From: Vibrio sp. JC009
GTDB taxonomy: Bacteria; Pseudomonadota; Gammaproteobacteria; Enterobacterales; Vibrionaceae
NCBI RefSeq assembly: GCF_029016485.1
Contig: NZ_CP092107.1
Span: 124,001-188,000, forward strand
DNA: 64,000 bases
Direction of reading: 5' to 3'
The number at the start of each line of letters is the position of its first letter. The first letter of the stretch is position 1. Positions 1-7,013 of this stretch are shown piece after piece. Under the pieces are notes generated by a model, which searched no databases, was not told where the DNA came from, and worked only from the letters and a program-made list of their open reading frames with translations. Both the position numbers and the translations under genes were made by a program.

Positions 1-766
1 CGGCAGAGTAACAGGTATTGAACTGCATAAATGTCTGTCAGTGCTTGACGACTCCGGGCGCTTTAATCCGGCCTTTGATACTGAAAACTCAGTTGTTATT
101 GATGCAGAGCATGTGCTTATTTCAGTGGGACAGGCAATGCAGTGGGGTGAGCTGCTCACCGGTAGCCAAGTTGAGCTTAATCCGAACCAGACGGTGAAAG
201 CAAACCAGTTAACTTTCCAGACGGCAGAAGAGGACATTTTTGTTGGCGGCGATGCCATGACAGGCCCCCGCTTTGCCATTGATGCCATTGCTCAGGGTAA
301 AGAGGGGTCAATCTCCATCCATCGCTATGTTCAGAGTGGTCAGAGTCTGGAAATTGGCCGCTTAAAGCGCCAGTACACATCATTCGATAAAGAGAGCATT
401 CAGTTTGGCGGCTTTGATAATACGCCGCGTCAGCGCATTGCCCATGTGAATGGACGTGAGTCGAAAGCCACCTTCCGTGATCTGAGAGGGACCTTTACCG
501 AAGATCAGGTAAAAAAGGAAGCAGAGCGATGTCTGGGCTGCGGTGTCGTAGTGCCGGATGAGTATATGTGCGTCGGTTGTGGCTCCTGTACAACCAAGTG
601 TAAGTTTGGTGCCATTTCTCTGGTGAAAACCTTTGATGCCGAGGGCGATGCCCTTAAAGACGCCAGGAAAAAAATCATTAAACATGCACTGAAACGTAAA
701 GTGAAGATAACGGTGAATAAGCCCATTAAGAAGATTAAGCGGATCTTTGCGATTTCTGAGGAGTAA
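1..766 (+). CDS. GltD-like FAD/NAD(P) oxidoreductase with C-terminal Fe-S segment (5'-partial)
   Basis: The reading frame is open from the left edge, so only the C-terminal part is present. It carries the GGDAMTGPRFAIDAIAQGK segment, the second dinucleotide/FAD contact region of the glutamate-synthase small-subunit (GltD/AegA) family. A cysteine-rich tail follows, CLGCGVVVPDEYMCVGCGSC then TTKC, enough for one or two iron-sulfur clusters, and then a basic end. Such proteins move electrons between NAD(P)H, FAD and Fe-S partners. hypA begins 46 bases downstream on the same strand, which suggests a link with a hydrogenase or formate-type cluster lying to the left; that link is inference. The exact substrate cannot be told from this fragment. 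Confidence 0.8.
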   Translation, partial: GRVTGIELHKCLSVLDDSGRFNPAFDTENSVVIDAEHVLISVGQAMQWGELLTGSQVELNPNQTVKANQLTFQTAEEDIFVGGDAMTGPRFAIDAIAQGKEGSISIHRYVQSGQSLEIGRLKRQYTSFDKESIQFGGFDNTPRQRIAHVNGRESKATFRDLRGTFTEDQVKKEAERCLGCGVVVPDEYMCVGCGSCTTKCKFGAISLVKTFDAEGDALKDARKKIIKHALKRKVKITVNKPIKKIKRIFAISEE

Positions 767-770
767 CAAT

Positions 771-798
771 AAACGGGCAGGATTCGTTCTGCCCGTTT
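771..798 (+). terminator. Hairpin between oxidoreductase and hypA
   Basis: A perfect 10-bp stem AAACGGGCAG/CTGCCCGTTT with an 8-base loop directly precedes the hypA ribosome-binding site GGAGG at 801-805. There is no long U-run, so it may be a partial terminator or an mRNA-processing hairpin that lowers hypA expression relative to the upstream gene. Confidence 0.5.
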
Positions 799-811
799 CC
801 GGAGGTTAAAA

Positions 812-1153
812 ATGCATGAATTAGGTGTTGTGATAGAAGTGGTGAAAAGGGTTGAAAGTATCGCCCGCGAGAATCAGCTGGCTGAGGTTGAAACCATTGT
901 GCTTCAGATTGGCGAGCTTTCTTCAATGATCCCCAAATATGTTAAAGAGTGCTTTCCTGCTGCGGTTGATGGTACAAGGCTGGAGAAGACTAAACTGGAG
1001 ATAGAGATCATCCCTGCCAATGCAATGTGTAAAGGGTGCAGGGAGGTATTTAATATTTTACAAAGCCGATCGGTCTGCCCTCACTGTGAGAGCAGAGAAT
1101 GGGGCCTGCTAAGCGGAAAGGAGTTTCTGATTAAAGAAATTGTGGCTTGTTAG
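812..1153 (+). CDS. hypA: Hydrogenase maturation nickel chaperone HypA
   Basis: HypA delivers nickel to the large subunit of [NiFe] hydrogenase together with HypB. The 113-residue length is typical. It starts MHELG, with the family's N-terminal nickel-binding His2 and Glu3, and has the zinc site as two CxxC pairs (Cys73/Cys76 and Cys89/Cys92). The start is fixed by GGAGG seven bases upstream and by the MHE motif. The gene is last in a plus-strand group that begins left of the window, and its stop overlaps the stop of the convergent small gene by a few bases. Identification is firm; which hydrogenase it serves is not visible here. Confidence 0.95.
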   Translation: MHELGVVIEVVKRVESIARENQLAEVETIVLQIGELSSMIPKYVKECFPAAVDGTRLEKTKLEIEIIPANAMCKGCREVFNILQSRSVCPHCESREWGLLSGKEFLIKEIVAC

Positions 1154-1476
1154 GCCGCAGTGGCTTCAGGCTCACTGTTTTTCATTATGTGCTTTTTTAG
1201 CTTTTTGCGCAGCTTATTCAGTGACAGATCAAATTGCGACTGGTTGTTATTTGGCACCGTCGCTTTAAATGCTTTCCATTTGGAGTCCTGCCAGCGTTCT
1301 ACCAGTCCTACCGCTTCTTCTGCATCCCAGTGCAGCATGTAGCGGCTCTGGCCATTGGAATACATGGAGTAGGTTGAGCCGCACTTATCAGTGACAGTAT
1401 CTTCGATGAGTTCGTAAAAGCAAAATTCGTCCAGTACTTCAACTAAACCAGACTTAAACTCTTGGTATGTAGTCAT
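1150..1476 (-). CDS. Hypothetical protein, about 108 residues
   Basis: The protein begins MTTYQEFKSGLVEVLDEFCF; the start at 1476 is chosen because GGGGA lies just upstream and the longer frame upstream looks non-coding. It is a soluble, mixed-charge protein with a tryptophan-rich centre (RWQDSKWKAF) and a lysine-rich C-terminal helix (LNKLRKKLKKH). No known family is recognised. It converges on hypA with a four-base overlap of stop regions. Its density of charged residues and good ribosome-binding site favour a real gene. Confidence 0.7.
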   Translation of the reverse strand: MTTYQEFKSGLVEVLDEFCFYELIEDTVTDKCGSTYSMYSNGQSRYMLHWDAEEAVGLVERWQDSKWKAFKATVPNNNQSQFDLSLNKLRKKLKKHIMKNSEPEATAA

Positions 1477-1849
1477 ACCGCATCCCCAAAAATGGCTTAT
1501 CCGGGCGCAACATACCGCAATTAAACTGGTTTGACAAACGCCTTTTCCCGGGCTTATCGACACCTTGTCCCCCTGAAATTTGGATGAATGCCAGATAAAA
1601 AACAGATAAGGTTATCTTATCGAATGCCTGAAATATTTTAAATATCAGGCGGTTAGCGCTGAAAGGCGTTGACTGTAATTTTATGTTAATATACGCGGCG
1701 CGAGATTGAGCAATTAGCCAAAAGTCAGCCCGGTACGGGTGATTTTTTACCAATGTTGTGAACATGGTACGAGCTGGCCAATCAAATATTAACCGGAATG
1801 GAGTTGGTTTTTTCTATTCGTTAATTCGAATATGTGAATGTCATAATTT
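1477..1849. other. Divergent intergenic region upstream of the BCCT gene
   Basis: This 373-base AT-rich stretch separates the divergent genes at 1150-1476 and 1850-3460. I see no coding frame with a convincing start. The only clear structure is an interrupted palindrome at 1748-1769 (listed separately). Promoters for both flanking genes should lie here, but I could not place -35/-10 pairs with acceptable spacing. Confidence 0.5.
1748..1769. promoter_or_regulatory. Candidate operator upstream of the BCCT transporter
   Basis: TACC-A-ATGTT-GTG-AACAT-GGTA is a near-perfect dyad about 80 bases before the transporter start. It has the size and symmetry of a dimeric repressor site (for example TetR-like). 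Which regulator binds cannot be read from the sequence. Confidence 0.35.
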
Positions 1850-3460
1850 ATGAGTTTTAAATCAAAAAAATACAGTATTGATTCTACAGACTATCAGGTT
1901 GGTCAGGATAACATCAATAAGTGGGGCATGGATGTCCACAACACAGTTTTTACCGCTTCTGCAGGTCTATCGATTCTTTTCATTGTTACTCTGTTAACAC
2001 TGGCACCAGCAGATGCAAAAGCCGCCATTGACTCTGTTAAGAGTGCGGTGTTGTCAAATTTCGACTTCCTCTTTATGTGGGGAGCAAACCTTTTACTCCT
2101 GTTTGCCGTTGTTTTAGCGGTTTCACCACTGGGTAAAATTCGTCTGGGTGGCGATGATGCGACTACCGAATATTCAACCATGTCCTGGATTGCCATGCTG
2201 TTTGCAGCAGGTATGGGTATCGGGTTGATTTTCTGGGGTGTTGCAGAACCAACCGCTTTCTTCACTGACTGGTACGGTACGCCTCTAAACGCAGAAGCTT
2301 ATACGCCTGAAGGCCGTGAAGTGGCGCTAGGTGCAACCGTTTTCCACTGGGGTCTGCATGCCTGGGCTATCTATGGCATGGCTGCGCTATGTCTTGCTTA
2401 CTTTGTGTATAACAAGGGCCTGCCGCTTTCAATGCGCTCCGTATTCTACCCGCTGTTAGGTGACAGAGTCTGGGGCAAAATCGGTGATGTTATCGATGTA
2501 ATGACGGTACTGGTTACTCTGTTTGGTCTGGCAACCTCGCTTGGCTTAGGTGGCTCACAGGCTGCCAGCGGCATCAGTCATGTTTTCGGCTTTGAAAACA
2601 GCCTTTACCTGCAGCAGTTTATTATTGTACTGATTATGGGGCTGGCCATTCTTTCCGTAATGCGGGGTATGGACGGTGGCGTTAAGCTGCTTAGTAACCT
2701 GAATATGATCATTGCTTTCGTATTCCTTGGCTTTATCGCAGTTCTGAACTTCACAACGGTACTTGACTCTCTGGCAACAGCAGTTGTCGGCTATGTGAAA
2801 AACATTGTTCCGCTAAGCCAGACTTCTGGTCGTGAAGATACAACATGGCTACACGGCTGGACTGTGTTTTACTGGGCCTGGTGGGTAGCCTATGCGCCGT
2901 TCTTCGGTATGTTTGTTGCCCGTATCTCTAAAGGCCGTACCGTTCGCGAGTTCCTTTTCTGCGTATTGATTATTCCGACACTGGTAACCACGGCATGGAT
3001 GTCTGTTTTTGGTGGCGTTGCCATTGAGCAGATAATTGATAAGGTCGGACTGTTGGGCGCGGATCAGGGCATTACCGATGTATCTCTGAGTCTGTTCTAT
3101 ATGCTGGATGCATACTCAGTCGGCAATATTATCTCTGTTATTGCGGTGGCGCTGATCATTGTTTTCTTTGTTACGACACTGGACTCGGGCTCAATCGTTA
3201 TCGATAGCATGACGGCGGGTGGTAAGCTGGAAGTACCAATGAAGCAAAAAGTGGTTTGGGCGATTATCTCAGGTGTTATTGCAATGGTTATGCTTTGGAT
3301 TGGTGGCACTCAGTCGATTCAGGCGCTGCAATCCATCACCATTATTGCCGCACTGCCATTTACGCTTATTCTGCTGCTTGGCTGTGTTAGTCTGCTTAAA
3401 GGGCTGTTAACCGAAGTGGAACAGCCAAAAGCTGCGGCTAAATTAGGCAAGCAAAGCTAA
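1850..3460 (+). CDS. BCCT-family betaine/carnitine/choline-type transporter
   Basis: A 536-residue inner-membrane carrier of the BCCT family, which imports quaternary ammonium osmolytes such as glycine betaine, choline or carnitine. About twelve hydrophobic segments are seen. Family signatures are MGIGLIFWGVAEP near residue 125 and the tryptophan-rich WVAYAPFFGMFVARISKGRT near residue 350, which lines the substrate site. The cytoplasmic tails are short, with no long regulatory C-terminus of the BetP type. No strong ribosome-binding site is visible before the ATG. It is monocistronic, closed by a strong terminator. Substrate is not predictable; osmoprotection is the family role. Confidence 0.92.
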   Translation: MSFKSKKYSIDSTDYQVGQDNINKWGMDVHNTVFTASAGLSILFIVTLLTLAPADAKAAIDSVKSAVLSNFDFLFMWGANLLLLFAVVLAVSPLGKIRLGGDDATTEYSTMSWIAMLFAAGMGIGLIFWGVAEPTAFFTDWYGTPLNAEAYTPEGREVALGATVFHWGLHAWAIYGMAALCLAYFVYNKGLPLSMRSVFYPLLGDRVWGKIGDVIDVMTVLVTLFGLATSLGLGGSQAASGISHVFGFENSLYLQQFIIVLIMGLAILSVMRGMDGGVKLLSNLNMIIAFVFLGFIAVLNFTTVLDSLATAVVGYVKNIVPLSQTSGREDTTWLHGWTVFYWAWWVAYAPFFGMFVARISKGRTVREFLFCVLIIPTLVTTAWMSVFGGVAIEQIIDKVGLLGADQGITDVSLSLFYMLDAYSVGNIISVIAVALIIVFFVTTLDSGSIVIDSMTAGGKLEVPMKQKVVWAIISGVIAMVMLWIGGTQSIQALQSITIIAALPFTLILLLGCVSLLKGLLTEVEQPKAAAKLGKQS

Positions 3461-3472
3461 ATTCAGCTAATG

Positions 3473-3516
3473 GCGATACTCTGTTGTTATAAGCAGAGTA
3501 TCGCTTCTTATCTTTT
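3473..3516. terminator. Bidirectional rho-independent terminator
   Basis: A perfect 11-bp stem GCGATACTCTG/CAGAGTATCGC (3473-3483 and 3494-3504) is followed by a T-rich tract. It lies between the convergent BCCT gene and the membrane protein gene ending at 3517 and probably serves the plus strand best. Confidence 0.85.
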
Positions 3517-4026
3517 TTACACATCGTATTTCGATTTATCACCAATATCGAAGTGTCTCGGCATACGCCATTTATAAATACTGGTAATCAAAAAGAGCGC
3601 GCCAGCGATAGCGGCAAGAACTTTCGCAGCAGTTGTTGCTTCAAATTCCAGGCAGAACCACAGAGCGGCAAGAATTAAAGGTTGCAGCGGTAATCCCGGC
3701 ACTTTAAAGCAGAAATACTCTTTAAAGCAGAGTCCGCCCAGCGTAATAAATGCGCCACCCATCCCAAACATCGGATAACCCAGTACAAAGCAGAGTAAGC
3801 CAACCCAGGTTGCAAACTGGAGCAGCAGGCGGAAGGGTTTCATATAGATGTGCAGGGAAGAGGCGCACATTGCAGCGCAGACAAACACAAGATTTTCCAT
3901 AGGATAATCCAGGCCCCACGGCAGTAGCGTAATAACCGGAAAAGCGAAGGTGAAACCGAGTCTGTATATGATAACTGTCAGGTGATCCAGTTTATCCATT
4001 GGTGATTTAATATGCGGGTCAGCCAT
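3517..4026 (-). CDS. DUF2301-like integral membrane protein
   Basis: A 169-residue protein with five or six hydrophobic segments, a hydrophilic N-terminus (MADPHIKSPMDKLDHL) and a charged C-terminus (YKWRMPRHFDIGDKSKYDV). The length, helix pattern and the MxGGAFITLGGLCFKEYFCF segment resemble the uncharacterised DUF2301 membrane family; this is recognition by memory, not by search. No function is known. It is transcribed alone, away from guaC, and converges on the BCCT gene. Confidence 0.72.
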   Translation of the reverse strand: MADPHIKSPMDKLDHLTVIIYRLGFTFAFPVITLLPWGLDYPMENLVFVCAAMCASSLHIYMKPFRLLLQFATWVGLLCFVLGYPMFGMGGAFITLGGLCFKEYFCFKVPGLPLQPLILAALWFCLEFEATTAAKVLAAIAGALFLITSIYKWRMPRHFDIGDKSKYDV

Positions 4027-4261
4027 CTGTCTTTGTCCCTAAAAATATAAGCAGAAGCAGATTGTTAGGGTGATTTGAGTTTTAGTTTTTGATTTCTGAC
4101 AAGAAAGAGAAAAATAGACGAATTTTGTTTAACAGGCGGCCTTTATGTATTTCGCTTTGTCCGGTTTATATCTGTGATGACATCAGAGAAAGGAGAGTTT
4201 GATGTTTTTTCGGGTATGGTATCTTGTATAAGGTATCACAAAAAAATTGATAATATCAGTC

Positions 4262-4289
4262 TTGCCACAAATAAATCACAGCCTATAAT
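4262..4289 (+). promoter_or_regulatory. Putative sigma-70 promoter upstream of guaC
   Basis: TTGCCA (4262-4267) and TATAAT (4284-4289) with 16-base spacing match the consensus at eleven of twelve positions. Transcription would begin about 4296, at the foot of a terminator-like hairpin. Confidence 0.6.
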
Positions 4290-4294
4290 GCTGA

Positions 4295-4328
4295 AAACCG
4301 GAGCGTCTGCCAACGCTCCGGTTTTTTT
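4295..4328 (+). terminator. Intrinsic terminator in the guaC leader
   Basis: AACCGGAGCG/CGCTCCGGTT forms a GC-rich stem of at least ten pairs with an eight-base loop, followed by seven T. It sits directly after the putative promoter and about 107 bases before the guaC start, so it may attenuate guaC or end a separate short transcript. Confidence 0.75.
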
Positions 4329-4434
4329 GTGTCCGAAGAAAAGTAAGGCTTCTGCCAAAGCTTTACCAACAACACTGTACATGGACCATAATCTATGTGA
4401 CGGACACACAGTTAATGAATCAAGGAATTGCACA

Positions 4435-5478
4435 ATGCGTATCGAACATGAACTTAAGCTCGGATTTAAAGATGTACTGTTTCGCCCGAAACGTTCAACA
4501 CTGAAAAGCCGCTCTCAAGTAAATTTAACCCGCGAGTTTACATTCAAGCACAGTGGTCGTCAATGGTCTGGTGTACCGGTAATTGCCGCCAATATGGATT
4601 CAGTCGCCACTTTCGAAATGGCAGAGGCCCTTGCCCGTCATAATGTGATGACAGCGGTACACAAACACTACTCAGTTGATGACTGGAAAGCCTTTGTAAA
4701 AAATGCAGATGACATTACGCTGAACAATATCATGGTTTCCACCGGAACTTCAGATGAAGAATTCCAGAAAACCCAGGAGATCATGGCGCTTTCTGATGAC
4801 CTGCTGTTTATCTGTGTTGATATTGCCAACGGCTACTCAGAGCATCTGGTGGATTATGTCACCAAGGTGCGCGAAGCCTTTCCGGACAAAGTGATTTCAG
4901 CAGGTAATGTAGTGACAGGCGATATGGTTGAAGAGCTGATTATCGCAGGTGCCGACATCGTAAAAGTGGGCATTGGCCCGGGTTCCGTTTGCACAACCCG
5001 TGTAAAAACAGGCGTTGGTTATCCTCAGTTATCCGCCATAATTGAGTGCGCAGACGCAGCTCATGGCCTTGGTGGCCGTATCATTGGCGATGGCGGCTGT
5101 ACCTGTGCCGGTGACGTGTCAAAAGCCTTCGGCGGCGGCGCTGATTTCGTAATGCTGGGCGGCATGCTGGCCGGCCACGAAGAGTCAGGCGGTGAAGTGG
5201 TTGAAGTAAACGACGGAAAGTTTATGAAGTTCTACGGCATGAGCTCCCAGTCAGCTATGGACAAGCATTCCGGCGGTGTAGCTGGCTACCGCGCAGCTGA
5301 AGGAAAAACCGTACTTATCCCATACCGCGGAAGTGTGCACAACACCATTTCAGACATCCTCGGCGGGGTGCGTTCAACCTGTACATATGTTGGTGCTTCA
5401 AGGCTTAAGGAGCTGACTAAAAGAACGACTTTTATTCGGGTGCAGGAGCAGGAAAATAATGTTTTTGGGAAGGAGTAG
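4435..5478 (+). CDS. guaC: GMP reductase
   Basis: Converts GMP to IMP with NADPH, releasing ammonia, in purine interconversion. The 347-residue product equals the usual length of gammaproteobacterial GuaC and begins [20 protein letters not shown]. It shows the TIM-barrel phosphate and catalytic loop [20 protein letters not shown], with the catalytic cysteine about residue 186, and the second glycine-rich phosphate site FVMLGGM. The start at 4435 is preceded by AAGGA; a longer in-frame extension to 4174 runs through the leader promoter and terminator and is not coding. It is monocistronic, with a terminator at 5511. Regulation by leader attenuation is inferred. Confidence 0.95.
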   Translation: MRIEHELKLGFKDVLFRPKRSTLKSRSQVNLTREFTFKHSGRQWSGVPVIAANMDSVATFEMAEALARHNVMTAVHKHYSVDDWKAFVKNADDITLNNIMVSTGTSDEEFQKTQEIMALSDDLLFICVDIANGYSEHLVDYVTKVREAFPDKVISAGNVVTGDMVEELIIAGADIVKVGIGPGSVCTTRVKTGVGYPQLSAIIECADAAHGLGGRIIGDGGCTCAGDVSKAFGGGADFVMLGGMLAGHEESGGEVVEVNDGKFMKFYGMSSQSAMDKHSGGVAGYRAAEGKTVLIPYRGSVHNTISDILGGVRSTCTYVGASRLKELTKRTTFIRVQEQENNVFGKE

Positions 5479-5510
5479 AACTCCAAATATCGCATAAACC
5501 TGAATGATTG

Positions 5511-5537
5511 AGAGCCGCTTTTAGCGGCTCTTGTTGT
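5511..5537 (+). terminator. guaC terminator
   Basis: AGAGCCGC/GCGGCTCT hairpin with a five-base loop followed by TTGTTGT, 33 bases after the guaC stop. Confidence 0.8.
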
Positions 5538-5761
5538 ATACGCATAAATTATGGCTATTAGCATCACGTTTTGATGTATCAGCTAAATAAAATTGCTGAA
5601 AGCGGAAGTAATATTTTTTACCATTATTGAAAATAATTTCCACCATTGCTATAAAAGGCGACAAGGTTGATCGAATCGTAATTATGGCTGTTGAATGAAG
5701 AGTTGTTTAACTCACTTTCCCAAAAAGCCTTCTCAGGAGAGCTATAACCGAGGTAACCTCA

Positions 5762-6025
5762 ATGGAAAAAGAGTATTTGCAAATAGATTTATCCAGAGAA
5801 GAAAAGGAAGCAATCCTGAACTTGGCTGGCTTTACTATTCTTGATAAGAACACTAAGTTAGATCTTGAAAATAAAAGGAAAAAGTGGATTCGCTTCCAAA
5901 AATATGATTTATCTCATGTTATCGGAGAACTGTCTTACCATTTTAATAGAGCCAGTAGCGATAGACTGTTTTATTTTTTAGATGAGCTAATCGGGCATCT
6001 GGAATTTTACGAGAAAAGTGTATAA
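5762..6025 (+). CDS. Hypothetical protein, 87 residues
   Basis: An AT-rich gene for a small, highly charged protein beginning MEKEYLQIDLSREEKEAILN with no signal peptide or membrane segment. It looks mainly helical. Size and composition recall small immunity proteins, but no motif supports that. It has no operon partner: guaC ends upstream with a terminator, and a repeat element starts a few bases after its stop. Its lower GC content than its neighbours and the decayed surroundings suggest accessory DNA. Confidence 0.55.
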   Translation: MEKEYLQIDLSREEKEAILNLAGFTILDKNTKLDLENKRKKWIRFQKYDLSHVIGELSYHFNRASSDRLFYFLDELIGHLEFYEKSV

Positions 6026-6028
6026 CGC

Positions 6029-6141
6029 CTTGTTCCCACGGTCCCCGTGGGAATACATACCTGACTTAAAGCAATCCACTTTACCTACTGCATTTCATTC
6101 CACCCAAGGTATGCATTACCACGCTGGAGCATGGTAACGAG
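6029..6141. repeat. Dispersed palindromic repeat, family A copy 1
   Basis: Two arms, TTGTTCCCACGGTCCCCGTG near 6031 and the reverse-complement-like ACGCTGGAGCATGGTAACGA ending about 6140, each palindromic in itself, flank an unrelated centre. It is an inverted, degenerate copy of the element at 37806-37963. Such short palindromes resemble REP/BIME or MITE-type non-autonomous repeats; no transposase is nearby. Confidence 0.75.
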
Positions 6142-6166
6142 CACAAACGCAACTACGCCGTCGTTT

Positions 6167-6352
6167 CTATTCTGATCTCAGAACAGACTTTACTTTATAC
6201 ATAAGCACCAGAGAAGCGAGTGCAAGAGTTACCGCGTTTGCGATGATCATCGGACGGTCACTAACCGTCAGGCCGTATCCGAGCCAGTTTGCTACACCAA
6301 GTACAAAAATCACATACATACTTAACGAAATGCCCTGGATGATTGCCGTCCC
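6167..6352 (-). pseudogene. SemiSWEET (PQ-loop) transporter fragment
   Basis: On the minus strand a frame reads GISLSMYVIFVLGVANWLGY, then a segment with RPMIIANAVTLALASLVLMY, and ends KVKSVLRSE-stop. This is the C-terminal two thirds of a SemiSWEET/MtN3-type sugar transporter, with the typical second and third helices and an Asn in each. The N-terminal helix, including the PQ motif, is missing: an in-frame TAA at 6353-6355 stops it upstream and there is no start codon or ribosome-binding site in the right place. It is therefore a truncated remnant, lying beside a dispersed repeat. Confidence 0.7.
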
Positions 6353-6818
6353 TTAGAACTAACGCTCTTATTCATTACAAGTAAAAAATGAAAAACATGG
6401 GTGACGATAGAAACCTGGCAATAAATTCGTCAACTTAATCAAGGTATAAACTTTCACTATATTAGTTAGCAAGTTACATTTGGAATGCATTATTTTCTAT
6501 TTTAGATGCTTATATTAATAGGTTGCAGGAACTCAAACGTGTTTATATATAAAAATACTTACTTATTATGTGGGCAAATTTTTAGAGTTAATTATGTTTT
6601 TGCGTTAATAGCTTAATATTACTTGTTGTCTTATTGTTATCGGAACTCTGATACTGCGGCCTGCTAAGAAAGTCCCATACCACCCGTATTTTATGGAAAA
6701 CTCTCCTGCTTTCGGCCCTGGCAGAAGAGTAGTGGAGTGATGGAAATGTTCACAAGATAACAAGGCACAGCGTAGGGAGGAACTAACGGATAATTTAAGT
6801 TAATAATATTAATTATCA
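6353..6818. other. Gene-poor intergenic stretch
   Basis: This AT-rich sequence contains no frame with a plausible start and no homology I recognise. A locally GC-richer patch at about 6650-6780 could be a degenerate gene remnant or an untranslated RNA; I see no decisive sign of either. The promoter of the nucleotidase gene at 7014 should lie at its right end. Confidence 0.4.
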
Positions 6819-6834
6819 ACGCAAACGTTTATAT
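6819..6834. promoter_or_regulatory. PurR-like operator upstream of the nucleotidase lipoprotein
   Basis: ACGCAAACGTTTATAT matches the left ten positions of the PurR box ACGCAAACGTTTGCGT. It is 180 bases before a nucleotide-hydrolysing enzyme gene, which fits purine control. Confidence 0.5.
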
Positions 6835-7013
6835 TTTGTTGCCAGAAACTTTTTTGTACTATGTTCATATGACAAATTTCCCGCAAGCAAACGTATAACC
6901 TAGACTTAAAGCTCAAAATTAATTCTAAATTCTTTAATCCTTCATAAAATACTTGTAGAGTTGGTGCATTCACTATTTAGGTGAATCGTGAGTAATGAAA
7001 TGGATTACATAAG

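Noticed and set aside
1669..1692. TTGACT as a -35 box for the BCCT gene
   Set aside because: The nearest -10-like sequence (TTAATA/TAATAT) is only 11-13 bases away, too short for sigma-70.
4174..4434. Extension of guaC to an upstream ATG
   Set aside because: The extra 87 codons would cover a promoter and an intrinsic terminator; the shorter start gives the exact family length and has a ribosome-binding site.
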